Source: Macrocybe gigantea (taxonomy: Eukaryota; Basidiomycota; Agaricomycetes; Agaricales; Callistosporiaceae). Taken from it: 64,000 nt of DNA. The notes beneath the pieces are model-generated. The model was not told the origin of the DNA and searched no databases. It saw nothing but the letters and a program-made list of their open reading frames with translations. The stretch lies in contig SJRY01000245.1 of assembly GCA_011319805.1 (NCBI GenBank), positions 62,001 to 126,000 of the forward strand. The letters are read 5' to 3'. The position numbers and the translations under genes were made by a program. Shown here piece after piece: positions 35,140 to 45,199 of the stretch (positions are counted from its first letter, which is position 1; every line of letters begins with the position of its first letter).

Positions 35140-36976
35140 TTAGGATTGCTCTTCGGGTTTGTCGCGTCTTCGGCTGTGACCGTCATCTGATTCGTACAGA
35201 GGAACAACTGGCACGTTGCCGTCGACAGGTGGTGTCGCTGAATGCATGTGTTCTACACGATGGGCTGAAATATCCTGCAGCAGATGAGGCGGAGGACGAT
35301 ACGCTGTTGTCAGCAGAGGTGGAGAAGAAGTGGGTTGTTCATAGGCATGGCGTATGTCGGCTGTAGAGTGGATCCGCCTCAGTCTAACCTCGTCGGTGTT
35401 CACGGCTTCGAGCACTCGAGAGGTGTCATCGTAGAACGTACGAGCACGATGTGCAAGAGAAGGCCGGGAGGCAACCCCATGTGAAATGGGTATTCCAACG
35501 TATGTGCCCATCAATTGGACTGCTTGGGGTCCGCCAAGCATCTGCTGTACTTCTGGCCCGAACTCTGTGGACGATGGATTCTGGAAGGCAGGCGCGCCGG
35601 TTGTGTCTTGGTTGCTGATAGGCGGGTATGATTGCTGATAAGAAAAGGAGCCCGTGTGCGGAGCGCTGCGTGGGGGGCGTAGGTTGCGTCGACAGATCCC
35701 CACGCGAAATTCGAACCTGGCTGATAGGACGATCTTCTCGAGAGCGCATTTATACGATTAAGGGCTAAAGAGTGACGGCCTGCGTCGCTGTGATGACGGT
35801 GGTCTGCCCCTCTCAAGCCCGACAATGAAGGAGGAAGCTCGAGTTGAGGAGTTACGGCGCCGGAGCGATAGGTCGGCGGGTGGAGTGCTATATCTTGTCC
35901 CGCCGTCGTCGCATGTAAATCGCGCAGAAGATGCGCCAACTGGACCGCAGATCCGACGAGGTCATGACGAAGGACACGGCTGGCTTGATGCCCCTCCGTC
36001 CAGTCGGAGCACCGTTTCCAACTGCGAATCGTTGCTCCATCTGCCTGAGGGGAAGAAAGAGTCTCGAGGTAGAATAATGGGGGGCTGGAAAGCATAAATG
36101 AGGCCAGTCCTGACCCTGGCGCCGCATTTGTGAATTCAGTGTCGACAATCGTGTCAAAAGGGATCTCCATTTTGAAACCATAGCCCGCGGAGTGAATAAA
36201 CCAGGTGAGGCAACGTCTCGACTCGCATACGTAGGCAACCAGGTCATGCTTGCCAACAGCTGTGGCGATGCGGCGCCATGTGCCGATAGTCAAGTCAGTA
36301 CAAGGGATTATCGTGACCGCTAAAAACGTCCGCGTTAACAAATGGGCCAATGAGTTGTTACAACAGCGTACGCTCATCCTCATGTATCAAGTTGTGGAGA
36401 TCCACCTGAAAACCTGTCGACAGCTCAGGAGGCGAATCTGGAGGCATTTCGGCACTTCCGCCACGCCCCTTCTGCCTCCCATCTTGAAGCTTAGCTTTAG
36501 CACGCCTGGCGGTAGGGTATATAGGTAATGTGTTGTACCATTGGGGCTAGAACTTACCTGTTCTGGAACCAGATTTGAGTTTGCCGTTCGTGCATCCCCA
36601 GCATCTCGCTGATTTCTCGACGGCGTGCAGCGGTCGGGCTGCGGTCTATGGCAAAAAAGCGCTCGAGGTGGACTAATTGTTCGGGAGTGACGCGCGACCT
36701 TTTCCGCTTTTCCTTATCCGACTTGCCACTGGACACGGATCGCGGCCTCGGAGGCCCGGAGTCCTTCAAATCGTCCAATTCGAGAGGCTCCGAGCCGGAT
36801 TCTCGTGACGATGGCCTGTCAAACGCAGGAGCAAATTCAATTCTGAGAGAGGAAGGCAGGGAGTTCGGTGTCTTGTCCGCGGACCTTTCATCTGTTCGTT
36901 CATATGCTCCTCTACTGAGAGGTCGGCTTATACGAGGATTCTCCGTGTGAGATACAAAAGAGTGATTCTGCGCCAT
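35140..36976 (-). CDS. Homeodomain transcription factor with conserved basidiomycete C-terminal domain
   Basis: Nuclear regulator; homologues in mushrooms include genes involved in fruiting, but the exact orthologue cannot be fixed here. Start at 36976 (MAQNHSFVSHTENPRISR). The homeodomain includes RSRVTPEQLVHLERFF and RREISEMLGMHERQTQIWF; helix 3 is split by an intron between QN and R, and splicing gives WFQNRRAKAKLQDG. After a second intron (near 36390-36332), HEDEPVTIIPCTDLTIGTW leads into a conserved domain: DLVAYVCESRRCLTWFIHS, YGFKMEIPFDTIVDTEF, SGLASFMLSSPPLFYLE. The rest is Ser/Pro/His-rich and disordered, with at least one more intron near 35700, stop at 35140. It has an unusually long upstream region for this window (1.6 kb), consistent with a regulated gene. 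Confidence 0.86.
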
Positions 36977-38613
36977 GTCGTATGCTACACATGATCCAGT
37001 TCAGAGATGCTAAAGGAAGAAGAGGAAAATGGACTTGCAGCCTTGTTGGAAATCCCAAGCATTGGATCCGCGCGTTGCAAACGAAATATCCGCGGTCGGA
37101 GGTATTGTTAATACTTCAGCCATAGGACAGCGGACGCGAAATGAAGAAAAAAATGAAGAAGACGAAAAATGAAAGAGCGGCGAGGAATAGGAAGTTTAAG
37201 GCATACCGAAAAAGACGCATGCAGATGAATGACCAAACTGGGTTGACGATCAGATCTAGGCACGGTTAGTGGCGAACGGGTGGCAAGGAAACCAATCGGA
37301 AAATTTTTTCTTCTCGCATGCAGAAAAGAGCTCGTAGAACAGTGATTTGTATGTGAGAGATCTTCAAAACGCTATGTAGGTAGTTCGATTTTATGAGAGG
37401 TGGAAAAGATCATCGATTTGCTTGAGCAGAGAGGCTGCGTTGTCACTAGAAATTTGTTTTGCCACTGTTGTACTGAATTTCAGATTTATTTCAAGGAGCG
37501 ACAGGTGACGGTGATCCTTGGCGCGCTAGTTCAGGAGATAAGCTATTTGTCAATGTGGCATACTAGTCAGCTGTGTCACAGTGGATGATAGGTTTATACG
37601 TCACAAAATACAGATGGCTGTTACGGTGACCACAAAATCAACCTCCAGGGCCGATAGAGAGGCTGATGCAAATCGCGGTGATGGATGAAAAGTCGAGAAG
37701 CTGATGCATTGTGTACGACAGAGAACATATCTTGTAGGTTGTTAAGGATAAATGGGGGAATTCAAAGCGACCAGAAGAGGCGAGGGACCGGGATCAAGTC
37801 CGACTGACCCTGAACTGTGCAGCGAACGAAAAGCCAGACCCTTGTTGACTTGGAGCCTGTGACCAAATTTAGAGCCGAAACGCGATCGCTTCAGGATTTC
37901 CAATCGATCCTCCTTCCCAGAGGTCTGGCTGTAGTTGGCCATAACCTCATGGTCACCCTGATCGCACAGATGTGGGCCAACTTTGCATGACTTTTGCGAC
38001 GATTCGCTGCCTTTTGGAAGGAGTAAACCAAACCCCTTAGAACTGCGTAAGGGTGATCAAGTGTGCCGGCTGCAAAGGAGTTGGTAGCTCGACCAGGGGA
38101 CCCCGGGAATTCAATAAACCGAATTAACTGTGGCCTGCCATCGTGCGTCCACGTCGAATATTGGTGCACGGCATCGAGGCGCAAAGATGGGCATGCCATT
38201 GATTGCAGGGTGATCAGAATACCTCGGAGCTGCTCCGGTCGGAACGTACGGTTGCGGACGTTTTCTCCAACACGTGATCATACCATCATTCCGGGGCAAA
38301 AACCCCGTCCGAAGGCTGGCTGGTCTTTGAGACACCCCCTGAACAACGGTGAAGATCAAGGGAGATGAGATACAAAAATGTACAATGACAAAGAGACTAT
38401 CCCTATCAGCCACCGTGATGGAATGGAATGATTGAACGGAACCGAAGCCGAAAAAGCAGCTTGAGGAAGACACCTACTGTCACATACTTGCCTTTTACAC
38501 AATAATTTCTAGGTCCATCCAAGGATGAAGGCATACTTACGCAAAGACAATAAGGAGATATGATAGAGGCTGCAGATAGAAAATGAAGAAGTGGAGGGTA
38601 TACCAAACCAAGA
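36977..38613. other. Long intergenic region (homeodomain gene upstream region)
   Basis: 1.6 kb between the homeodomain start and the U1-70K stop, both minus strand; by far the longest gap among the single-copy genes. No frame with recognisable motifs. A CACGTG core lies at 38272-38277, and there is a GGGGCAAAAACCCC hairpin near 38298. It probably contains the homeodomain gene promoter and leader plus the U1-70K 3' UTR. Confidence 0.5.
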
Positions 38614-39910
38614 CTAATATCGTGGCCGTTTGGCATCCCTGTCGTCGTATCCTCCAGGACCTTCTCTCTTGAGGTCTCCGCGGTAACCGCTTGGCGGACC
38701 GCCATACCCACCGGGACCTCCTGGAGGAGGGCCGTAACCATTGGGAGCAGGTTCGTTGAATCCAGCGCCGCCATAACCGAGACCAGCACCACGACCGCCC
38801 CTATATGTGGCACTTCTGTGAGCACGAAAAACCAATCGAAAAAAGATTGCCTCTCGTACCTGTAACCCCCAGCTGGCCCGAAATCATCCCGACCTCGGTA
38901 TCCACCGCCTCCGCCATAACCGCCGCGAAAGCCACCACCACCACCACCGTAACTTGCGCGATCGCCATATCCCCGATCGCCACCTCCAAAACCGCGCCCT
39001 GCGCCACGACCACCTCTGAAGCCGCCACCGCGGTCATAGCCTCTCCCTCCAAAGCCGCCTCGGAAGCCCCTCGGAGGGGGAACAGACACGACCGGTTCCA
39101 CACGTTTTGGACGACCCCTAGACCACCACCGAGTCGGCGTGGTTTCCAGCCACGGACAGTGCGGCCCCGTTCGACATCGACTAGAATCCTTTTCCCCATG
39201 ATTTGTAATCCATCTGACTCTTTGTATGCGGCTGAAATTCTCAGAAATGAGTCGGGGAAGGAATGGATCGAAGAAACAAAAATCGTACCTTTCATGTCTC
39301 GCTCGCGCTCGTATACGATGAATGCGTAGCCGCGACTGCGACCCTTTTTGTCCCGAACTATTCGTACACGTTCTATGGTGCCGTATGTCTCGAACTCCCG
39401 CCGAAGGTCGGCCTCGGTTGCGCTTTTATGCTGGCATGAAAAAGGACGATTAAGTAGGGGAAAAAGGCAGGCAGACATGCACCTACGAGGCGGGAAATAA
39501 ATAACGTTTTGTAGGGGTCTCCCACAGCTTCTGGGTCATCGGCAGGCTTGTCTGGTGAAGGGGTGAGAATGCGGCCTTGGTCAGCGAGGGAAAGTACACG
39601 AACAAGTCTCCTTAGCGACTTTAAACTCTTCCGCCTTGCGTGCCTTGCGCTCCTCACGGCGTATTTGTCGCTTTACCTCCTCTGCAAGGGTGAAAGGGGG
39701 CCCCTCGCCCTCTTCCATGCCCTCACCGCCAGAGGAGATGAGGGACTGGGTGTTCTCCTCCCTGAGGCGAGCGAGGATGCCGCCGACGCCGCCGACGTTT
39801 TTAAGCCTTATGCGGTCGATATCCTTGTCGACTGGACGCAACCATTGTAGGGGTGGTCGCGGCGCGAAGAGCTTGAGGAGATTTGGGGGAAGAAGATGAG
39901 TGCCAGGCAT
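38614..39910 (-). CDS. U1 snRNP 70 kDa protein (U1-70K/SNP1) with glycine-rich tail
   Basis: Binds stem-loop I of U1 snRNA and takes part in 5' splice-site recognition. Start at 39910 ([20 protein letters not shown]), the U1-70K N-terminal motif. The helical linker [20 protein letters not shown] is followed by [20 protein letters not shown], joined across an intron. The RRM has RNP2 (TLFISRL) and RNP1 ([10 protein letters not shown]), then [20 protein letters not shown]. The tail is Gly/Arg-rich with FRGG and RGGG repeats and ends [18 protein letters not shown], stop 38614-38616. It replaces the RS/RD domain of animal homologues. Between RRLGGGLG and the frame of [11 protein letters not shown] one base is missing in the CCCC run at 39115-39118; without it the frame would be lost. 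Confidence 0.85.
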
Positions 39911-39983
39911 GAGGAAGTTTGGCGGAGTAGCGTGTGGGACGGTTAAGAGTATTAATTCAAACTCCGCGCGGACGTCGGTCGCT
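39911..39983. promoter_or_regulatory. Very short divergent promoter (U1-70K / COX10)
   Basis: Only 73 bp between the two chosen ATGs. An in-frame COX10 ATG at 39900 would even overlap the U1-70K start codon. No TATA box seen. Confidence 0.4.
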
Positions 39984-41156
39984 ATGCTCGTCCGCTGCCC
40001 GCTCATTCCCCGACGCCCGAGCGGACTCAGGTCCCTCTCGTTCACCTCGTTCTTCTTCAACAATGCTCAGTGGGCCCGCCATCCACCGCTCGTCCATGTT
40101 CCCGCCGTTCCTCTGCGTGCCTTCCGCCCCACAGACGTTCTAACCCCGCCCCGTCTTCTTGCCGTCTACACCCAGCTCTCCAAGTCCCGCCTAAGCGCAC
40201 TCGTCGTCCTCACAGCCATGTCTGGTGTCGCTCTCTCGCCCCTCCCGGCGACCGTCCCCATTCTGCTGTCTACCGCAGCCGGCACCGCGCTCTGTTCCGC
40301 ATCCGCAAACGCGCTCAACCAGATCCAGGAGGTACCGTTTGACGCGCAAATGGCCAGGACGCGTACACGACCTCTAGTTCGACGCGCCATCACTCCGCTC
40401 CATGCTGCTGGGTTCGCGCTCGTCACTGGCGTCGCAGGTCCCGCTATTCTTTGGACAATGGTCAATCCAGCAGCGGCCATCCTCGGCGCGGGAAACATCG
40501 CTCTTTACGCCGGGGCATATACCTGGATGAAAAGGAAAACCACCCTCAACACATGGGTCGGCGCAATTGTCGGCGCGATACCGCCGCTTATCGGCTGGAC
40601 CGCCTGTGGTGGTCACCTCCTCCCTGGACCATCATATCCGGTCCATCTCTTTCTTCCCCCACTCTTATCTTCCTCGCCTCTCGATACGTCGCTGATCAAC
40701 AACCCGATAGCGCCTTTTGCGCTCTTCATGTTACTCTTTAGCTGGCAGTTCCCCCACTTCAACGCCTTGTCGCACATCGTCAGGGGCTCCTATGCCCAAG
40801 CAGGCTACCAAATGCTTTCAGTTCTATCACCTACAAGAAACGCCCTAGTCTCGCTCCGCCACTCCGCGTTGCTTGTCGCCATATGCTCTGGGCTCATTCC
40901 CCTTTCTGGACTCACAACGTGGACCTTTGCTCTTTCCTCCATGGTCCCCAATCTCGTCCTGCTACGAGCCGCCTGGTCTTTCTGGAAGAAAGGTGGTGAG
41001 AAGCAGGCGAGAACGCTTTTTCAGCACAGTCTATGGTACCTGCCAGTAATGCTAGCACTGGCAATGGTCCACAAACAAGGTATGGACTGGTTACAATGGA
41101 TGGGTATCAGAGATGCGCCGGAAAAGGACGAGGCGAAAAATGCGCCGTCACCTTGA
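39984..41156 (+). CDS. COX10: Protoheme IX farnesyltransferase (heme O synthase), Cox10
   Basis: Farnesylates haem B to haem O in the inner mitochondrial membrane, the first step toward haem A for complex IV. Start at 39984 (MLVRCPLIPRRPSGLRSL), which looks like a mitochondrial presequence; a longer in-frame start at 39900 overlaps the neighbour's start and is less likely. UbiA-type prenyltransferase motifs: NALNQIQEVPFDAQMARTRT (first Asp-rich loop), GAIVGAIPPLIGWTA, and WQFPHFNALSHIVRGSYAQ (second loop). Seven to nine hydrophobic helices alternate between them. One uninterrupted exon of 390 codons, unlike nearly all its neighbours. Stop lies 35 bp from the convergent ZNF830-like stop. Confidence 0.95.
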   Translation: MLVRCPLIPRRPSGLRSLSFTSFFFNNAQWARHPPLVHVPAVPLRAFRPTDVLTPPRLLAVYTQLSKSRLSALVVLTAMSGVALSPLPATVPILLSTAAGTALCSASANALNQIQEVPFDAQMARTRTRPLVRRAITPLHAAGFALVTGVAGPAILWTMVNPAAAILGAGNIALYAGAYTWMKRKTTLNTWVGAIVGAIPPLIGWTACGGHLLPGPSYPVHLFLPPLLSSSPLDTSLINNPIAPFALFMLLFSWQFPHFNALSHIVRGSYAQAGYQMLSVLSPTRNALVSLRHSALLVAICSGLIPLSGLTTWTFALSSMVPNLVLLRAAWSFWKKGGEKQARTLFQHSLWYLPVMLALAMVHKQGMDWLQWMGIRDAPEKDEAKNAPSP

Positions 41157-41191
41157 AGCTGTTCGTTAGGTAGTTTGGTACACTACTGTTG

Positions 41192-42030
41192 CTATGAACT
41201 TGGAATGATATGCGCTGCCCTCGCCCGCCACTTCTTTTTGACTCCTTCAACCCTAGCACGAAGCACTGTCGCTTTCATATCTGCTTCCTCTTGTGCCCTC
41301 TCCTCCTCTAATAATCGGTCCATTATCAACTCCCTGTCCTCCCGTTCTCTATGCAAACGCAGCTCTTCCTCCGTCATCTCCTCTTTCTCTTTCGGTTCCT
41401 GGCCTTCGACATTCTCCCCCGTCGGCATGCCCTCGTAAGCCTCAGACACAAGCTCAGGCTCCGCCATGACAGTCGCTCGTACATAGGCTTCGCGTTCAGA
41501 TGCTTCGTCCGTCTGGTCAAGCACTTCACGCTGAAAGCGCTCGTACTCCAGGTCTATCGCAAAATATTCAGATTCAAAGGCAGCGGGTCGGATGATCGCC
41601 TTCTCATCTGCTGCTTCGTCCTCGCCCTCAGATTCACCCGAGTAGGGCATTGGCGGAACACGCGAAGGATCGGAAAAGAAATCTGAAGGAAACGGCCCTG
41701 ATGGAGAGCGCGTCATCGTCTCGGGCTTGATTCGTTTCGTCTCCAAAATCATATCAGATTCTGCTTTGCGTTTGCCACGAGAAACCACCTCGTTCCTTTC
41801 CTCCTCTTCCTCGACCCTCTGTAATTCTCGTGCCTTTTCCTCCTCCTTCAGCTTCGCGACGTTGAGGCGGTGGCTTTTGCTCCCCAGGTGACCCTCCATG
41901 CGGAGGCATGCTTCACGAGCGTGCCACATGCAATGCATCGCAGCTGGCCCGACTGACTGTATGACGCAAGCGGGTGGCTGATTTTCGCCTCCTGCCGTTT
42001 TGCCTTGAGGAGGGCGCGGACGTCCGACAT
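41192..42030 (-). CDS. ZNF830/CCDC16-like C2H2 zinc finger, spliceosome-associated
   Basis: Human ZNF830 co-purifies with spliceosomes; that role is inferred here. Start at 42030 (MSDVRALLKAKRQEAKISH). The single zinc finger reads C-I-A-C-GTLVKHASAW then EGHLGSKSH (C-x2-C-x12-H-x5-H). Its two halves are in different frames: a base appears to be missing in the CC pair at 41896-41897. As written, translation would leave the finger and stop soon. After the finger come a coiled coil (LKEEEKARELQRVEEEEERN), a nuclear-localisation-like SRGKRKAES, and a long acidic helical region ending VEGVKKKWRARAAHIIPSS, stop 41192-41194. No intron is seen. Length about 279 residues if the shift is corrected. Confidence 0.8.
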
Positions 42031-42137
42031 AAGTATTGGCTGCCACAAAGTTGCAAAGTAGGCTTGCTTTCAAATGTGCGTGTGTCACGTGATGCACTCT
42101 CAATTTCTCCCTGCTGCACCATGCGACAACCATAGCT

Positions 42138-42721
42138 ACAGTTGATTATCTCATAATGCATAGCGTTGGGACCAGCGTCCAGCCTATGCATTATGAGATT
42201 TATGCAAGAGTACATTCTGTCACAGTATGTGACAATGCGTGACATCTAAACCATCTCTCGGCATGTGAAGACAGGAATGCAAGAAACTTGAAAAGCTGAT
42301 GTCTATTTCATGCTCAATTGCTTCTGCATAGTAATGTACAACTACATGTACCACGTTTTCCTTCTGCAGAGTAGAATACGGTACCACATGATTACATAAT
42401 TTGGATCATTGGCCTTATTATAGAAATTGACCATTTTTATTGCACAGAAGAGCACTTGGAGACCAAATACGAGCATACTGGTGGATTACGGAAAAGAAAC
42501 TCGTCGAGCAACGCCGCTCCAGGCAGAAACCCCGATCTAAAATGCACAAAATGTGGGTTGAGAGTGAATGTCATAATGCATAATGGCATTACTAGGCCTA
42601 TGCATTATGCGTTATGCATTATGGACCATTTCCTCTGCTGCCCAAGTCGGTTCCGGCCAAAAACCCATGCATTATGAGATTTATGCACTATGACCATATG
42701 CATTATGAGATAATCAACTGT
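42138..42721. mobile_element. MITE-like element with 24-25 bp terminal inverted repeats and TA flanks
   Basis: The left end CAGTTGATTATCTCATAATG (then CATA) after TA at 42137-42138 is matched in reverse complement at 42697-42720, followed by TA. The TIR ends start with CAGT and sit between TA dinucleotides, as in Tc1/mariner-pogo type elements. Inside, a 20 bp stretch around TGCATTATGAGATTTATGCA occurs near both ends in direct orientation (42187-42206 and 42668-42687), and the centre has nested TGCATTATG palindromes (42570-42626). No coding capacity, so it would be non-autonomous. It lies between the ZNF830-like promoter and the GH79 gene. Confidence 0.8.
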
Positions 42722-42997
42722 ATATGGGTATGAAAGAATTTACCAGTGCTGACTATAGTTTGCTTCATGTGGCCGCCTCACGGAGAACCGTCGTTGACCA
42801 AGTCAGCTGAGCGGTTCTCTGATCAGCCTCACTGTCTACGTTCAGTCACCTCATCAACATTTCAGAGGGCCCATCGGCTGTCTCTGGTTGCACGGGGTCA
42901 CCAAGCATGCTTCTCGTCACCGCTAGCCTAGTATAAACGGTCGCCCTAGCATCGCAGTGCAGCATAACCAACTTAGGCCTAAATATCCGGTCTCTTG

Positions 42998-45019
42998 ATG
43001 TTGAAACTACCACACCGTCAACTGTGGGTATTCTCATGGGTGGGTATCGTCGCTGGCGTTGTCACTGTTCCGATACATCTTCGCATTGATTCGTCAACGC
43101 CAAATGTCTCTCCGGCCTTAATTTCATTGTCGGTTGAAGGGGACAGATGGACCGATTGGACCGGTGCCTCCAAGAGGAACATTTTTTTCTTCAACGCCTT
43201 GGATAATTTAAAACAAATTGCTGGATCTCCGCCAGATATACGCATCGGCGCAAACAGTGAAGATCACACCAATTTTCGCCAAGACGTGAAGGTAAATTCT
43301 GTATCCGCCTTGTCAGAGATGGGCAGGAAATTTGTTTTGACATGACTCACCACCTTTGCTACAGTTCGCAGAAGCAAGTTTCCCGCCTTATAGTGCGATA
43401 GTACCTTACCCGGAGGCAAACAATATCGTGGTAGGAGATGCTTATTATGCAACTACGCGTTTTTTACCGCGAAGTGAGTCCGACTTGAAGATTCACGACC
43501 ATTCATATGATGACATGTTTAACAGATACGCACGTCACCTGGGGCGTCAACTTTGGCTCCAATAACGTCACAGCTGCGTATCTTGAGATGAAATCTATCT
43601 TAAAAACATTCTCGTCCTCGGAGATCCGTGATGCAGGAATAGTTCTCGACTTCCTGGAACTTGGGAATGAACCAGACTTGTACAGGAACAACGGTCTCAG
43701 GCAGCCGACCTATAACGTCTCACAATATGTTCAAGAGTACGTAGGCCGCACGCAATGGAAGTTTGGGCGAGATTAGTTTCTGATTGATTACAGATGGATT
43801 TCTGTGGCGGAAAATCTAACCATCTCAGCAGGTCTAACAGCTGCTTCGGAAACCAAGCTGCTGGCTGCATCTTTTGCAGGCTCGTCTCACACAATCAACG
43901 GATTCTCGCCCCAAGCCATATTTGAAGCCGGCATATTGGACTCCGTTCCGGGAAAAGTAATATCCACGTATGCAACTCACACTTTTTAACACCTGTGCTC
44001 TCATAGCAAAAAAACGTAGCATATCTCAGCATCGCTATAGCGGTTCTTTTTGCAGTGGAAACGGAGGCCTTCTGCAAAACCTCATGACTAAGTCCACGAT
44101 TCGCGGCAACTTATCGGTATTTATTCCCGACATCGCTGCCACGCGTAGTCGCGGTCTCGATTACATCCTGGGAGAAACAAATAGCTATGCATGCCATGTA
44201 TGAAGGGCAGTTACTTATGGCAAAGCAAGCGTTTGTTCAATGATATCCACACCAGGGTGCTCCTGGCGTCAGCAATACAGCGGGCGCCGCACTTTGGGCG
44301 CTGGATTACGCACTATATGCGTAAGGATCGCATATTGTTATACCTCTGTGTGATTTCACGCCTGCTCTTTGCAGCACACAACTGGGGGTCTCTAAGGTCT
44401 TTTTCCATGTCGGAATTGGTTTCAAATACAACCTCGTGAGTAGACGGTAAACTTGGGCAGAATGATACTGATAGCCAGGCATAGATTCAACCGGTCACAT
44501 TGAATCGTTCGATCCTAGATGGCTCCCCCTTGCCCGAGCCACTGATGCCGCATATCCATCCTCAATACTATGCTGCCATTATCGCAGCTGAGGCACTACG
44601 CCACGGAGCTCAGGTTCTTGAATTACACGTTGATCATTCCTACATTTCTGGTTATGGGTTCTACGAACGGAACAGTCTTCGTCGTGCCGTCTTCATCAAT
44701 TCTAAAGCCTACCTTCCTGGGAATGCAAACAGAACAGCTGAGGTTTTGCAATTTCAGTTTCTTGGGGCTGCCAGACAGTCTCCAGTGGAGATGTCCATTA
44801 AACGTCTTGAAATTAGGTGCGACCTCTCTGAATGTCGCGAAACCTTCCCACTCAAACCCTCTTAGCCACGCGACTGATGAATCAGGTGTTGCATGGGGAG
44901 GGCAATCGTACGAAACCCCTGATGCCCGCATTGACGGCGCACTACGGCCTGAACATGGGAGAGTGGCTGATGGTGTTTCTATTCAAGATACAGAAGTGAT
45001 TTCGCTGGAATTCCACTAA
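42998..45019 (+). CDS. Glycoside hydrolase family 79 enzyme (beta-glucuronidase-like), complete
   Basis: Secreted enzyme acting on glucuronic-acid-bearing glycans by family. Start at 42998: MLKLPHRQLWVFSWVGIVAG resembles a signal peptide. Exon 1 ends ...GANSEDHTNFRQDVK, with intron GTAAAT from about 43291. Then FAEASFPPYSAIVPYPEANN, THVTWGVNFGSNNVTAAYLE, acid/base Glu in LGNEPDLY (about 43665), and nucleophile in ILGETNSYAC (about 44170-44195). The C-terminal GH79 beta domain has GYGFYERNSLRRAVFINSKA, last exon GVAWGGQSYETPDARIDG, stop 45017-45019. Seven or more small introns at positions matching the paralogue at 1-1860. Both catalytic motifs and the NEP form are intact here. It ends 180 bp before the convergent NPT1 stop. 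Confidence 0.92.
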
Positions 45020-45199
45020 GTAACATGTTGTCTTTACATTCATTTGTATCGTATACGTGAGAAGTACGACTTTGGCTTTCGTCAACCAAATTTGCGGACG
45101 AGAACAGGGACAACCATTATCTAGATATTCAATATGCTCTAGAATGCATCGACATTCCAACGGGAAAGGGAGACACCGAACATGAACAATGATAGACTC

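Noticed and set aside
38290..38320. GGGGCAAAAACCCC hairpin
   Set aside because: Short, isolated, no U-tract or RNA-gene context; eukaryotic context makes a rho-independent terminator meaningless.
37891..38473. Minus-strand frames of 102 and 120 codons in the long gap before U1-70K
   Set aside because: No recognisable motifs, no supporting splice pattern, and heavy overlap with frames on the other strand.
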